A stretch of 64,000 nucleotides of DNA, taken from the NCBI RefSeq assembly GCF_003130795.1, contig NZ_CP029353.1, forward strand, positions 1,503,501 through 1,567,500, given 5' to 3'. This DNA is from Azospirillum thermophilum (lineage in GTDB: Bacteria > Pseudomonadota > Alphaproteobacteria > Azospirillales > Azospirillaceae). Below the pieces are notes generated by a model. That model did not search any database and had not been told where the DNA came from. It worked only from the letters and a program-made list of their open reading frames with translations. This document shows, one piece after another, positions 9,146 to 18,968 of the stretch. The position numbers and the translations under genes were made by a program. Position 1 is the first letter of the stretch; each line of letters begins with the position of its first letter.

Positions 9146-9299
9146 CAGGACCCCTCCCCTGGACGGCAATGCCGCAATGCAACAACGCGACCGACGGGGA
9201 GAGGCTTACTCCGCCAGAGGTTTCCTAAAGGTTTACACAATTGTCATTGACAGCCGACGCCGCGCCGGCATCCGCACGGCTGTGGAACCGCGTGCCGGT

Positions 9300-9662
9300 T
9301 CAATAAAGACGGCCGCCATCGGGCACCGGCTTCCCCGGTCCGACGAGGATCACCGCCCCTTCCGCATCCGGCAGGCCGAGGCACAGCACCTCGCTGGTGA
9401 AGGGGCCGATGCGCTTGGGCGGGAAGTTCACGACGGCGAGGACCTGACGGCCGACCAGCTCCTCCAGCACATAATGGGTGGTGATCTGGGCGGAGCTGCG
9501 CCGCGCGCCGATCCCCGGCCCGAAATCGATGGTCAGCTTATAGGCCGGCTTGCGCGCCTCGGGGAACGGCTCGGCCGCCGTGATGGTGCCGACGCGGATG
9601 TCGACCTTCAGGAAATCGTCGTAGGAGATCGGGGCGGTCTTGCTGCCGTCAGTGCTGGTCAT
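9300..9662 (-). CDS. csaA: CsaA-like tRNA-binding protein
   Basis: 120 residues making a single tRNA-binding OB-fold domain ([58 protein letters not shown]). The family includes CsaA and the C-terminal domains of methionyl-tRNA synthetases; CsaA has been linked to protein export and chaperone activity. Length matches a standalone member. No operon partner is evident: the chemoreceptor follows after about 150 bp and the phasin gene precedes it across a terminator. Confidence 0.85.
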   Translation of the reverse strand: MTSTDGSKTAPISYDDFLKVDIRVGTITAAEPFPEARKPAYKLTIDFGPGIGARRSSAQITTHYVLEELVGRQVLAVVNFPPKRIGPFTSEVLCLGLPDAEGAVILVGPGKPVPDGGRLY

Positions 9663-9731
9663 GGGGGCTTCCGCTCTCTTGTCCGTGGCAGGAGACGAGG
9701 CTACCCCGCGGCCGGCACGGCAGGAAACGCA

Positions 9732-9761
9732 AAAAGGGCCGCCCGCGGGGGCAGCCCTTTT
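9732..9761 (-). terminator. rho-independent terminator after the phasin gene
   Basis: An 8-bp stem AAAAGGGC/GCCCTTTT encloses a second stem GCCC/GGGC with a GCGG loop. On the minus strand the hairpin is followed by TTTTTGCGTTT. It sits about 45 bp past the phasin stop codon. Confidence 0.8.
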
Positions 9762-9805
9762 CCGTGACGGGTGCCGCCGCGCCTGGCGCGGCAGCGGTCG
9801 TCCCG

Positions 9806-10240
9806 TTACTTGCGCACGTTGGCGATCGCCGACTTCAGCTCGTCCAGGCTCTCCGACACGCGCTTGGAGAGGATCTCGGCGGCCTCGGTGTTGGACTTGG
9901 CCAGCAGCTCCGACACTTCGCGGGCGTTGGCGATGGCCTTCTCGAAGGCGGCCTTCACCAGCTCGGTCTGGCGGGCGGCCTTCTCCTCCGGGGTGCCGGC
10001 GGCGACGACCTGGTTGACGTAGCCGCTGGCCTCCTCGAGCGAGGAGCGCAGGATCTCGGCCTGGCGGCGGGCGGCGGCCTGCAGCCCTTCGAAGGCGAGC
10101 TGGTTGGCGGCGGTCACCGCCTCGATGTTGCGGCGCTGGCTGGCGATCAGGGCCTCGACGTCCACGCCAGGCATCTTGAAATCGCCAATGATCTTGGTGA
10201 TGTCGAAATCAAGGAAGGGATTACCGTTCGACGTGGCCAT
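9806..10240 (-). CDS. phasin family protein
   Basis: 144 residues, starting [21 protein letters not shown], an amphipathic helical protein of the phasin family, which coats polyhydroxybutyrate granules and affects their number and size. Typical segments are [19 protein letters not shown] and [24 protein letters not shown] 10240 has GAGAAAG just upstream. A strong terminator follows, so it is probably expressed on its own. The granule role is known for the family; no polymerase or depolymerase gene is in the window. Confidence 0.9.
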   Translation of the reverse strand: MATSNGNPFLDFDITKIIGDFKMPGVDVEALIASQRRNIEAVTAANQLAFEGLQAAARRQAEILRSSLEEASGYVNQVVAAGTPEEKAARQTELVKAAFEKAIANAREVSELLAKSNTEAAEILSKRVSESLDELKSAIANVRK

Positions 10241-10386
10241 CTTTCTCGTCCCCGTGGGTGAATTTTTTGCTGCGGCGCAGCATGTCCGCTCCCGGACTAT
10301 GCAGACTGCCGAAATGATAGTCAACGCCCTTTCGCGACGCAGCATAAACACCGATTACGGGCGGCGCACCTGCGCAAATGGCCTAT

Positions 10387-11070
10387 TCAGCCAACCGTTT
10401 GCGCAGCGGGACGGTCCGGGGCGTCGCGACGCGGGCGCCAGCGACACAATGCCTCAGCCCAGCGCTCCGCCCGGCGAAGCTCGGTGTCGAGCGCCGCCAT
10501 GGTACGGGAGAGGTCGGGACTGTCGTCGTGGACGAACACCCGCATGACCCGCGCCTGCACCCCGCCGAGTCCGGCGACCAGGGCGCCGCCACCCCGGCGG
10601 TCGACCTCGACCGCGGCGGCCCGCAGCATCCAGGCCATGGAGCGGCCATACTGCCGGCCGAAGCACAGGGAGGTCACCGGCTCCCGCGGCAGGTCGCGCA
10701 GGACGGCGCGCAGCCCGTCGCGGTAGGGCACCAGCGCGTCGAAGCGGCGCATCATCACGTCGAACAGCCGGTCGCGCGCCCCCTCCTCCGGGTCCGGCGG
10801 CGTGTCGACCGACAGCACCGCCGCATCGGCGACGCGCGAGACGGAGGCGAGCACGGCGGCACGGGTCGGATAGCGGCGGTGGAAGACGACCAGCGGCACG
10901 CCGGCCGCGCGGGCGACGTCGAGCACGCTGGTGCTGTGCCAGCCGCGGTCGGCGGCCAGCCGCATCGCGGCGGCGGCGACGCGCCGATCCATCTCGTCAC
11001 CGGGATCGCCCGGCGTTCCCGGATCGCCCGGAGTCGCCGGGCCGGTTGCGCTGTCGGGGGTATCGTCCAT
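10387..11070 (-). CDS. TetR family transcriptional regulator
   Basis: About 227 residues. A Pro/Gly/Asp-rich leader (~5-25) precedes a TetR N-terminal helix-turn-helix domain (AAAAMRLAADRGWHSTSVLD, then VARAAGVPLVVFHRRYPTRA). The ligand domain contains GLRAVLRDLPREPVTSLCFG. The HTH recognition helix is somewhat atypical (VFHRRYPTR for the usual YRHFPSK). Start: ATG 11070 with GAGG seven bases upstream; ATG 11091 is an alternative. No obvious adjacent target gene beyond the divergent gap before phasin; regulon unknown. Confidence 0.8.
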   Translation of the reverse strand: MDDTPDSATGPATPGDPGTPGDPGDEMDRRVAAAAMRLAADRGWHSTSVLDVARAAGVPLVVFHRRYPTRAAVLASVSRVADAAVLSVDTPPDPEEGARDRLFDVMMRRFDALVPYRDGLRAVLRDLPREPVTSLCFGRQYGRSMAWMLRAAAVEVDRRGGGALVAGLGGVQARVMRVFVHDDSPDLSRTMAALDTELRRAERWAEALCRWRPRRDAPDRPAAQTVG

Positions 11071-11134
11071 CGTCGGCCTCGTCCGTCCCATCCTGATCGG
11101 TCCCGCTACAAGATGGTGCGGCGGAGGCGGTCCG

Positions 11135-11620
11135 TCACCCGGCCTTGCGCACGTCCTCGACCCGCCCGCCGGTCAGGCTGACGAGGTCGGCCGGCGTGAG
11201 TCGGAAAACGGCGTTGGGCGTGCCGGCGGCGGCCCAGATCTCGGCGAACGCCATCAGGTCGCGGTCGATGAGGACGAGCGGCGGAACGCTGTGGCCGATC
11301 GGCGCGACGCCGCCGATGGCGAATCCGGTCGCCTCTCGCACGAAGTCGGCATCGGCGCGCGCGATCTTCCCGCCGACCAGCCGGCCGACCGCCTTCTCGT
11401 CCACCCGGTTGACCCCGCTGGCGACCACGAGGACCGGCCGGCCGGTTTCCTTGGTGCGGAAGATCAGCGACTTGGCGATCTGGGCGACAGTGCAGCCGAT
11501 GGCGGCCGCCGCCTCCTCGGAGGTGCGGGTGCTGCCCTCGTGCTCCACGACGCGGTGGCCGAGCCCGGCGGCATCCAGCAGGTCCTGCACGCGGCGGGCG
11601 GAGGGGCTGAGGCCGGTCAT
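11135..11620 (-). CDS. YbaK/EbsC-type aminoacyl-tRNA deacylase
   Basis: 161 residues, the full length of a standalone YbaK/ProX-type editing domain that hydrolyses mischarged tRNA in trans. Visible family motifs are VEHEGSTRTSEEAAAAIGC, the lysine in QIAKSLIF, and GFAIGGVAPIGH. Substrate specificity (Cys- or Ala-tRNA(Pro), or another) cannot be read from sequence. It is 19 bp downstream of proC on the same strand, so the pair may be co-transcribed, joining proline synthesis to quality control of Pro-tRNA charging; that link is suggestive only. Confidence 0.87.
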   Translation of the reverse strand: MTGLSPSARRVQDLLDAAGLGHRVVEHEGSTRTSEEAAAAIGCTVAQIAKSLIFRTKETGRPVLVVASGVNRVDEKAVGRLVGGKIARADADFVREATGFAIGGVAPIGHSVPPLVLIDRDLMAFAEIWAAAGTPNAVFRLTPADLVSLTGGRVEDVRKAG

Positions 11621-11639
11621 CTCCGGGCGCCCCGGCCGG

Positions 11640-12461
11640 TCACTGGGCGAGTTCGCGCGACCGCCGGGTGGCCGCGGCGACCGCGGCGTCCATCACCGGC
11701 TGCAGCCCCTGCGGCCCCATCAGCACGTCGAGCGCCGCCTGGGTGGTGCCGTTCGGGCTGGTGACCGCCTTGCGCAGATCGGCCGCCGGGGCCGGCGACT
11801 GGTGGAGGAGTTCACCCGCGCCGCAGACGGTGGCGCGGGCCAGCCGCATGGCGAGGTCGGGGGAAAGCCCGCTCGCCTCGCCGGCCCTGGCGAGCGCCTC
11901 GACCAGCAGGAAGACGTAAGCCGGGCCACTGCCCGACACGGCGGTGACCGGATCGAGGAGCCCCTCCTCCTCCACCCAGGCGACATCGCCGACCGCATGG
12001 AGGAGCCGGTCGCACAGCGCCACCTGGTCCTGCGCGACGGCCGGGCTGGCGACCGCGACGGTCATGCCGCGGCCGATGGCGGCGGGGGTGTTGGGCATGG
12101 AGCGGACGACCGCCGCCTGCTCCCCCAGCACGCGCTGGAAATAGGCGATGGTCTTGCCGGCGGCGATCGACAGGAAGACGGTGCCGGGACGCACCAGCGC
12201 CCGGTAGGCCGGCAGGGCGCCGTCCATCACCTGCGGCTTGACCGCCAGCACGACGACGTCCGGGACGAAGCCGTCCGGCAGGGCGTCGGGACCGGACGCG
12301 GCGGCGACGCGGCCGTCGCCCTCCAGCGACTGCGGCACGCCGGAGAGATCGATCACCACGACCCGCGAGGCGACGCCGGAGGCGAGCCAGCCGTCCAGCA
12401 TCGCACCGCCCATCTTGCCGCAGCCGACCAGCAGCAGTTTCGCCCCGACGCCCTCGCTCAT
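11640..12461 (-). CDS. proC: pyrroline-5-carboxylate reductase
   Basis: 273 residues. The N-terminal Rossmann motif LLLVGCGKMGGAMLDGWL binds NAD(P)H, and the C-terminal dimerisation domain carries the ProC signature (AVSGSGPAYVFLLVEALARA, then TSPNGTTQAALDVL). It reduces pyrroline-5-carboxylate to proline in the cytosol. YbjN-domain and UbiK genes lie upstream on the same strand, and the tRNA deacylase gene lies directly downstream. Confidence 0.96.
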   Translation of the reverse strand: MSEGVGAKLLLVGCGKMGGAMLDGWLASGVASRVVVIDLSGVPQSLEGDGRVAAASGPDALPDGFVPDVVVLAVKPQVMDGALPAYRALVRPGTVFLSIAAGKTIAYFQRVLGEQAAVVRSMPNTPAAIGRGMTVAVASPAVAQDQVALCDRLLHAVGDVAWVEEEGLLDPVTAVSGSGPAYVFLLVEALARAGEASGLSPDLAMRLARATVCGAGELLHQSPAPAADLRKAVTSPNGTTQAALDVLMGPQGLQPVMDAAVAAATRRSRELAQ

Positions 12462-12503
12462 CGCCCGCCCCGTCTCCGCTCGATCATCCCGGCCATGGTG
12501 TTC

Positions 12504-13007
12504 TCAAGCTTCGCCCATCGTGTCGAGGATGGCGGCGGACACCGCCTCCTGCGCGCTCTTGCCGCCCCAGATGACGAACTGGAAGGCGGGGTAGAAGCGC
12601 TCGCACTCCGACAGGGCGATCTCCACCAGATCCTCGAGCTGTTCCACCGTGGCGCCGCGCGAGCCGCGCAGCAGCATGGTCTGGCGGAACATCGGCGTGT
12701 GCTCTTCCGGGCAGACGTCGAAATGGCCGAGCCACATGCGGCCGTTCACCTCGGCCAGCAGTTCGGCCACCGCGCCGCGGCGGGCGGCCTGGACCTTCAT
12801 GTCGAACTGGCAGGAGAACTGCATCGCGCTGACGTCCGGCTGCCACACGAAGTAGAGCCGGTAGTCGCACCAGCGCCCGCCGATCTCGACGATCAGCTCG
12901 TCCTCGGTCGCGCGCTCGAACGGCCATTCGTTGGCGGTGACGATTTCCTCGACCACATCGAGCGGATTATGGGCGGAAGCGGTGGTTTCGGCGGTAACGG
13001 CCGACAT
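12504..13007 (-). CDS. YbjN domain-containing protein
   Basis: 167 residues with a YbjN/type III secretion-chaperone-like fold. Family-typical segments are NPLDVVEEIVTANEWPFER, EIGGRWCDYRLYFVWQPD and LLAEVNGRMWLGHFDV. Members occur widely in alphaproteobacteria and are often described as putative sensory transduction regulators, without a defined mechanism. Start: ATG 13007 behind a perfect AGGAGG; the frame is open to 13058. It precedes proC by about 40 bp. Confidence 0.88.
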   Translation of the reverse strand: MSAVTAETTASAHNPLDVVEEIVTANEWPFERATEDELIVEIGGRWCDYRLYFVWQPDVSAMQFSCQFDMKVQAARRGAVAELLAEVNGRMWLGHFDVCPEEHTPMFRQTMLLRGSRGATVEQLEDLVEIALSECERFYPAFQFVIWGGKSAQEAVSAAILDTMGEA

Positions 13008-13131
13008 GTCAGCGTCCTCCTGTGAAGGTGCGGCGCATGACGCCGCCCTCCAGGGCAACGAGGCCGAAGCCTCCAGATCGTGTATACATCGCCCCGGGGG
13101 CAGCTACGGCTGGCACCGTGCCAAAGGCCCC

Positions 13132-13162
13132 CCCACGGCGCAACAGAATTTGCCGCCGTGGG
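13132..13162. repeat. 9-bp inverted repeat between ubiK and the YbjN gene
   Basis: CCCACGGCG and CGCCGTGGG flank a 13-base loop. It lies about 50 bp past the ubiK stop on the minus strand. No T-run follows on either strand, so it may be a rho-dependent or processing structure, not a classical terminator. Confidence 0.4.
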
Positions 13163-13211
13163 CGCGGCAGTCCACTGCGATGACGGATTGCGGAGCGCCG
13201 GGACCCGGTCT

Positions 13212-13580
13212 TCACGCCCCGGCGTCGGCCGGCTTGCTGCCCGGATCGGCGATCACCGAGGGAGCCGGGGCGGACTCGGACACCACCGGCGCATGGTCGG
13301 CCGGCAACGGCTGCGTCGAGGCCGCGGTCGCCAGGGAGGCGACCGTCGCCTCCAGCGTGGCGATCCGCTCGGCGAGCAGTTCCTGCTCCTCGCGGGCCTT
13401 GGCGGCCATGGCGCGGACGGCCTCGTGCTCCTCGCGGCTCACCACGTCCATGCGCGACAGCACGCGCTCGAACTGCTGGCGAAGCTGACCTTCGACCTCT
13501 TCGCGCAAGGACGAGAAGGCGCCGAGCGCGCCACCGGCCACGCGGGCCAGATCGTCCAGGATCTTGTTGTCCACCTGCAT
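13212..13580 (-). CDS. ubiK: UbiK-type accessory factor (BMFP family)
   Basis: 122 residues. The N-terminal amphipathic helix region (MQVDNKILDDLARVAGGALG) and the coiled coil (REEVEGQLRQQFERVLSRMD through EEQELLAERIATLEATVASL) are those of the BMFP/YqiC/UbiK family, membrane-associated trimers needed for efficient aerobic ubiquinone synthesis. The last ~40 residues are Ala/Pro-rich and variable. It may share regulation with the YbjN gene downstream, although 200 bp and an inverted repeat separate them. Confidence 0.85.
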   Translation of the reverse strand: MQVDNKILDDLARVAGGALGAFSSLREEVEGQLRQQFERVLSRMDVVSREEHEAVRAMAAKAREEQELLAERIATLEATVASLATAASTQPLPADHAPVVSESAPAPSVIADPGSKPADAGA

Positions 13581-13661
13581 CGGGAAAATACCTCAATTAC
13601 CGGGTTTCATTATGGGCTCCACCCCGGCGGACTTCAACCGGGTTGGTCCTGGCATCATCGG

Positions 13662-16600
13662 TCAACGCTTCAGCCCGTCGATCAGCCCGCGGATGAGCCC
13701 CTCCGGATTCGCCGGGACGCCCTGAAGGTTGGGAACGGGCAGGCTGGGCTTCAGCGCCTCTCCCGCCCGGCGGGCGAAATAGTCCTGCAGCTCCTGCATC
13801 TCCAGCGACCGGGTCGGGGCGGCCAGCGGCCCGCTGACCCGCAGGCTGAGCGGCGGCAGCGGCGGATCGGCCGCGATGGTCACCCGCATGCGGGCATCGA
13901 CCGTGCCCTGCGGCAGCGAGACCTGCCCGACCACCGCCGCCTCGCCGAAGTCGGTGACGGCGCGGGTATCCTCCGTCCGGGCCACGCCGTTCCTGACGGT
14001 GAAGGTGCCGTCCAGCCGCCCGAAACGGGTCTGGCCGCCCTGGAGCCCGCCGGCGATGGCGCCGAGAACCTCCTGCGGCCGGTCGATGCGGGTCAGCCGG
14101 TCGCGGATGGCGGCGAAATCGAGCCCGGTCAGCAGGCCGTCGCGGGCGGCGACGCGCCCCTTGCCGGTCAGGCCGCGCAGCAGGGCGTCGCCGCTGTCGC
14201 CCGTGGTGGCGAGCGTCGCCTCCAGGTCGGCGGAGCCGCCGGCGAAGCCGAGGCCGGACAGCCCGGCGAGCTGGTCGAGCCTCGCCTTGCCGACGGTGAC
14301 GGTGCCGTCCATCGCCGGGGCGGCGCCCTCGGCGGCGACGAGCTTGCCGCTCGCCCAGACCTGGCCGCCGGCCCAGCTTCCGTCGAACTCCTCCAGCTTC
14401 AGGACCCCGTTCTCCAGCGTGGCGCGCAGCGCCGGCTCGTCGATGCGGGTGTCGCCGATCACCAGAGAGGCCGGCGTCAGGGCGAGACGCCCGTCGAAGG
14501 AACGCATCCAGCCGAGGTCGAAGCGGGCCGGCGTGTCCGCCGCGGGCGCCGCGGCCGGGGCGCTTCCCTGTCCGGCTCCCTGTCCGGCTGCCGGCCCGGC
14601 GGCCCCGACGCGGGAGGCCAGGGCCGGAGCCGCGGCGAGCCGGGCGATGTCGAGATCGCCGGTCTGCAGATCGGCCTCCACCCGCGGGCGGCTGCCGGTC
14701 AGGTTGGCGTTGGCCCGGCCACGCAGCGGCACCCCGGCGACGATGCCCTGGATGTTGCCGAGGACCGGCATCTTGCGCGGCCCGCGCAGCTCGGCATAGA
14801 GGTCGAGCGGCCCATAGGCACGCGCCGGCTGCCCGTCGCCGAACAGGGCGGCGGCACGCCCGATCTCCGGGTGGGTGAGGCGCAGCTTCAGGTCGGCCGC
14901 CGGATCGGTCTCCAGCGCCAGCAGGGCGCCGCCGGCCTCCAGCGTCGCGTCGGCGATCCCGGCATTCACCTCCACCGCCAGCCGCTCGGCATCGCCGGCG
15001 ACGCGCGCGCGCGCCGTGACGGCGCCCAGCCGCTCCGGCGCCGGGATGCCCGGCGGCCAGGCGACGGCGCTCGGCAGGCTGGACAGGTTCGCCGCCTCGG
15101 CGGTCAGGGCGAGGTTGGCGCCGCGCAGCGGCCAGACGGCGGCAACCTGCCCGTCCAGCCGCCCCTTCAGCCCGATGAAGTCGTCGATGCGCGCCTCGCG
15201 GATGGTCACGCCGCCGCCGGCCACCGTCGCGTCGAGCCTGATCCCCTGCACCGGCAGCCCGCGCACCGTGAGCTGGCTGACCGTCAGGTCGAGGTTGGCG
15301 TCGACCGATTTCAGCAGGCGCAGCGAGGCCGGCTCCTCCGGCTGCCGGGCGGCGGCGCGGCCGGCCTTCTGCGCCGGCCTCTGCGGCTGGCCGGAAGGCG
15401 CCGGCTGCGCGGCGGGCGTCGGGGCCGCGCCCGTCTCCGGGGGCAGGTAGGCGTCGAGGTTCAGCCGGTCCAGCTCCAGCCGGGCGCCGAAGGCGGGCCT
15501 GCCGCGGTCGACATAGGCGACGGCGCCGGACAGGCGGCTGGTATCGACCCGCAGATCCAGGCCGCCGATCTCGAACCGGCCGGGCGTGCCGACGAGGCGG
15601 GCGGCCAGCGAGGCCCGGCGCAGCCGGTCCGCCGGAACGGCATGGGTGTCGAGCTTCATCCAGTCGAGCAGGGCCCGCAGATTGTCGGCGTTCGCCTCCA
15701 CCCGCAGGTCCATGGTCGGCAGGCCGCCGGGGGTCGTCAGCTCGCCGGCGGCGACGAGGTCGGACCCGCCGGGCAGCAGCGCGCTGAACCGGTCGACGTT
15801 CAGACGGCCGCCCGACAGGGTGGCCTCGATCCGGCCCTGGCGGACGACGCTGCCGTTGTAGGTGATGCCGTCGGCCGACAGGTCGAGCTTGACGTCGATC
15901 CCCCCGGCAGCTCCGGAACGCGGATCGACGGGCGGTCGGCCCTGGTCGGTTCCGCGGATGCCGGCGTCCCGTCCGCGGCGGGGGGAGCCGGCGGCGGCAC
16001 GGAGGGCTGCGCATCGGCGGCGGCGGGAGCGCCGGTCGAGAACCGGCCCCGCCAGGCATCGATGTCCAGCCGGTTGAGGGCCAGGGTCAGCTCCGCCCGC
16101 GTCGGCGTTCCGTTGCGCAGCGACGCCGATCCGGACGCCCGGGTGTCGCCGAGCTGGACCTCCAGGTTGGAGAAGGAGGCCGCCGCGGTCGTCGCCTCCA
16201 TCGCCGTGCGCAGATTGAAGGGCTGGGCGAGCGCCGGGCTGCCGCCGGCCCCGATCACCGCGAGGACGCGGTTGAGGTCCCCGCCCTCCGCCCGCAGGTC
16301 GCCCTGGGCGCGCGGACCGCCGCCGGACGCGGCCGGGGCGCCGGCCTGCCCGTTGTTCCCCTGGGCGATGATGCCGGCGAAGCGCAGCGTCGCGTCGCTG
16401 TCCTGCAGGCCGAGCGACACGCGCAGCGGCACGGCCGCCCCCTCGGTGAAGCGGCCGGTGGTGATCTCGGTGCGGACCGGAGTGCTGCGCAGCGTGAAGG
16501 TGCCCTGCACCTGGAAGGGGCCGGTCAGGCTGCCGGCGACGATGCGGGCGTTCACATTCTCCAACCGTTCGATCCGGCCGGAGCGGTCGTCGCGGTAGAG

Positions 16601-17080
16601 GATCGTGCCGCTGTCGATGGAAACCTGATCGAAGCTGACGGAGGACACGATGGCGTCCGCCTGTCTTCCGGTGCCGCGGCTGTCGGCGCGGTCGGCGGAG
16701 AGATCCCAGTTCAGCCGGCCGTCGGGCAGAACCTCCACCACCACGGTCGGCTCGACCAGCGCGATGCTCTCCACCTGGACGCGACCGCCGAGCAGCGGGC
16801 CGAGCGCGATCCGCACGTCCAGCTTCTTCAGCCGGACCATGTCGGCCTCCGCGGCGCCGGGGGCGTTGGCGAGGCGGGCATCGCGGACGGTGAAGGCCGG
16901 GGTCGGCAGGATCGACAGGCCGACGTCGCCCTTCAGTTCCACGGCGCGCCCGGTCGCCGCGGCGACACGTTCCGCGATCTGGGCGCGGTAGCCGTTCCAG
17001 TCCACCAGGGAGGGCAAGCCCAGCAATGCGCCCGCCAGAACGGCGAGCACGGCCAGGATTGCGATCACGATCTTCTTCAC
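13662..17080 (-). pseudogene. AsmA family protein, interrupted by a -1 frameshift at 15900-15905
   Basis: A single large AsmA-family gene in two frames. The N-terminal part begins with a membrane anchor (VKKIVIAILAVLAVLAGALL) and the AsmA domain (LVDWNGYRAQIAERVAAATG), then runs to SIRVPELPGG; the second frame continues IDVKLDLSADGITYNG and ends with the AsmA_2 C-terminal repeat (KGRVAARDGLLTGLDFAAIR). Adding one G to the six-G run (forward C at 15900-15905) joins them into a protein of about 1140 residues. AsmA-like proteins are inner-membrane-anchored periplasmic bridges linked to phospholipid transport and outer-membrane integrity. Start: GTG 17080 behind AGGGAAGG; ATG 17113 is possible. 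No other damage is visible. Confidence 0.88.
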
Positions 17081-17295
17081 CGAGGGTCCGCCTTCCCTAC
17101 TGGTCGGTTTCATCCATTGCGCTGTGGGTACCGCCGCAGGGGGGCGGACCCGACCGGCCCTTCTCGCCCGCGCCGTCCTTCGCTAAGCTAATCGGTGGAT
17201 ATGAAACAAGCAATTTGGGCAATCCCACGACCAAGTTGCGATCCGCAGACAGAATGCTCGACGGCCGGATGGCCGCAGCGCCGGAGAATCCCTGG

Positions 17296-17493
17296 ATGGG
17301 CGACGTCATCAACCTCAACAAAGTCCGCAAGGCCCGCGCCCGCAGCGAGCGGGAAAAGGAAGCCGGGGCGAATCGGATCCGCTTCGGCCGGACCAAGGCC
17401 GAGAAGACCCGCGACCGGCAGGAGCGCGGCCGCGCCGACCGCGACCTGGACGGCAGCAGGTTGGACGGCCCGAAGCCCGACGACCCGCGCTGA
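17296..17493 (+). CDS. DUF4169 family protein
   Basis: 65 residues, highly charged, with the DUF4169 pattern: MGDVINLNKVRKARARSERE, then NRIRFGRTKAEKTRD and a C-terminal DGSRLDGPK. The family is restricted mainly to alphaproteobacteria and has no known function. GGAG lies upstream of ATG 17296; an in-frame ATG at 17269 is an alternative. It is divergent from the AsmA gene. Confidence 0.8.
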   Translation: MGDVINLNKVRKARARSEREKEAGANRIRFGRTKAEKTRDRQERGRADRDLDGSRLDGPKPDDPR

Positions 17494-17698
17494 GCGCCCG
17501 GCCGGAGCAGGCCGGCCCTGCCATGCAACGGCAAAGCCCAAGCTGCAAACTCGGGAATAACCCCTAATTTCCTGAGACTATCCGTCACCTAAACAATTCC
17601 CTATTGCGACTGTCTCGGTTTCGGTGCGATCATCCCGCCATGGTCGTCCGGGGATACCCCCGGTTGCGCCCAGTGACAGAAGGGGGAGGTCCGTCACC

Positions 17699-18499
17699 AT
17701 GGCCGACATCACGTCACTCCACGGCAACACGCCTGGTCAAACGGCCGGGTCCTTTCTTCCGCCGGTCCGGGCGGTCGATACCCAACGCCCCTGGGTCTGG
17801 CTGGCCGCCGCCTGGCAGGACATGACGCAGGCGCCGGTCATCAGCTTCGCCTACGGCCTGCTGGCGGTGATCTCCAGCTTCGTCCTGGTCGCCGGACTGG
17901 CGATGCAGGAGATGGAATACCTGATCCTTCCGCTGGGTGCCGGCTTCATGCTGCTCGGCCCGATGTTCGCGGTCGGGCTCTACGAGGCGAGCCGGCTGCT
18001 GGAGCAGGGGCAGCGGCCGACCATGACGGCGGTCATCGGCGCCTATCGGCGCAACGGCGTGCAGGTCGCCGGAATCGGGCTGGTGCTGATGCTGGCGATG
18101 CTCGCCTGGATCCGCGTGGCCTTCCTGATCTTCGCCCTGTTCTTCTCGTCCGAGCCGCCGGCCTTCGACCAGCTCGTCGACCGGATCTTCTTCTCGGCCG
18201 AGACGATCCCGTTCCTGCTGACCGGCACGATCTTCGGCGGCATCATCGCCACCGCCGTCTTCTCCGTGGCGGTGGTGTCGATCCCGATGCTGCTGGACCG
18301 CGACACCGACGTCTTCACCGCCATGGCGACCAGCGTCGCCGTGGTGCGCGAGAATGCCGGCCCGATGGCGGTCTGGGCCTTCCTGATCACGCTGTTCACC
18401 GCGGCGGGCATGGTGACCGGCTTCCTCGGCCTCGCCCTCGCCTTCCCGCTGATCGGACATGCATCCTGGCACGCCTATCGCGACCTCGTCGGCCGCTGA
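17699..18499 (+). CDS. DUF2189 integral membrane protein
   Basis: 266 residues with about six membrane helices (VISFAYGLLAVISSFVLVAG, LILPLGAGFMLLGPMFAVGL, GIGLVLMLAMLAWIRVAFLI, FGGIIATAVFSVAVVSIPML, WAFLITLFTAAGMVTGFLGL). DUF2189 proteins are alphaproteobacterial membrane proteins of unknown role, often near cytochrome oxidase genes, although not here. GGAGGT stands 8 bp before ATG 17699. A very strong terminator follows. Confidence 0.87.
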   Translation: MADITSLHGNTPGQTAGSFLPPVRAVDTQRPWVWLAAAWQDMTQAPVISFAYGLLAVISSFVLVAGLAMQEMEYLILPLGAGFMLLGPMFAVGLYEASRLLEQGQRPTMTAVIGAYRRNGVQVAGIGLVLMLAMLAWIRVAFLIFALFFSSEPPAFDQLVDRIFFSAETIPFLLTGTIFGGIIATAVFSVAVVSIPMLLDRDTDVFTAMATSVAVVRENAGPMAVWAFLITLFTAAGMVTGFLGLALAFPLIGHASWHAYRDLVGR

Positions 18500-18531
18500 C
18501 GCGGCGGACGGGTCGGGAGACAGCGACTTCC

Positions 18532-18576
18532 ATGGCTTGCCGGCGGGAGCGGCTCTCCCGCCGGCAAGCCATTTTC
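18532..18576 (+). terminator. strong rho-independent terminator after the DUF2189 gene
   Basis: A perfect 18-bp stem (ATGGCTTGCCGGCGGGAG with its complement) closes on a five-base CGGCT loop and is followed by TTTTCTT on the plus strand. Confidence 0.93.
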
Positions 18577-18601
18577 TTCAGGGCACCGGCCGCCCCGGCG
18601 A

Positions 18602-18635
18602 TGCCCCCGGCGACGCCCCCCCCCCCGGCGACGCC
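18602..18635. repeat. poly-C tract (11 C) within a short direct repeat
   Basis: The unit CCCCCGGCGACGCC occurs twice, and in the second copy the C-run is expanded to eleven (18616-18626). It lies between the DUF2189 terminator and the end of the DUF1192 gene, outside any coding region. Such tracts are prone to slippage and to sequencing error. Confidence 0.8.
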
Positions 18636-18642
18636 GGAGCGA

Positions 18643-18849
18643 TCAGAGCTTCTTGAAGATGGCGTCGGCGACCGTGCGCTGTTCCTCCCGCGCAGCAATG
18701 GCTTGGCGCGCACGGGAAATCTCCCCTTCCAGGCTGCTTATGTAGGCCTTCAGCTCGGCAATGCCGAAGGGGGTGAGGTCCTTCTGAAGGGGATTGGCCT
18801 GGGGCTTGGCCTGATGCCCGGGTTCCAGGTCGTCGCTGTCGATCGCCAT
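18643..18849 (-). CDS. DUF1192 family protein
   Basis: 68 residues: MAIDSDDLEPGHQAKPQANP, then the conserved core LTPFGIAELKAYISSLEGEI and a charged C-terminal helix. DUF1192 is a small alphaproteobacterial family of unknown function with a predicted coiled coil. AGGAGG is seven bases before ATG 18849. It is divergent from the quinone oxidoreductase gene. Confidence 0.87.
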   Translation of the reverse strand: MAIDSDDLEPGHQAKPQANPLQKDLTPFGIAELKAYISSLEGEISRARQAIAAREEQRTVADAIFKKL

Positions 18850-18968
18850 GTCGTCCTCCTGGACACGCCGTCGCGGTCCTTGCCAGTGGGGTGCGGCAAT
18901 TCTACCTTTCGCAGCCTGCCGATACAAACGGAGGCCGCTCCGCGCGGTCGGGAAAAGGGAGAAAGCCG

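Noticed and set aside
13112..13124. Palindrome TGGCACCGTGCCA, considered as a sigma54 -24 element or an operator
   Set aside because: No GC-type -12 element at the right spacing and no second copy near a promoter.
13080..16598. A 1172-codon open frame on the plus strand opposite AsmA
   Set aside because: High-GC codon use opens long antisense frames; composition is low complexity (Gly/Arg/Gln-rich) and no domain is seen, while the opposite strand encodes AsmA.
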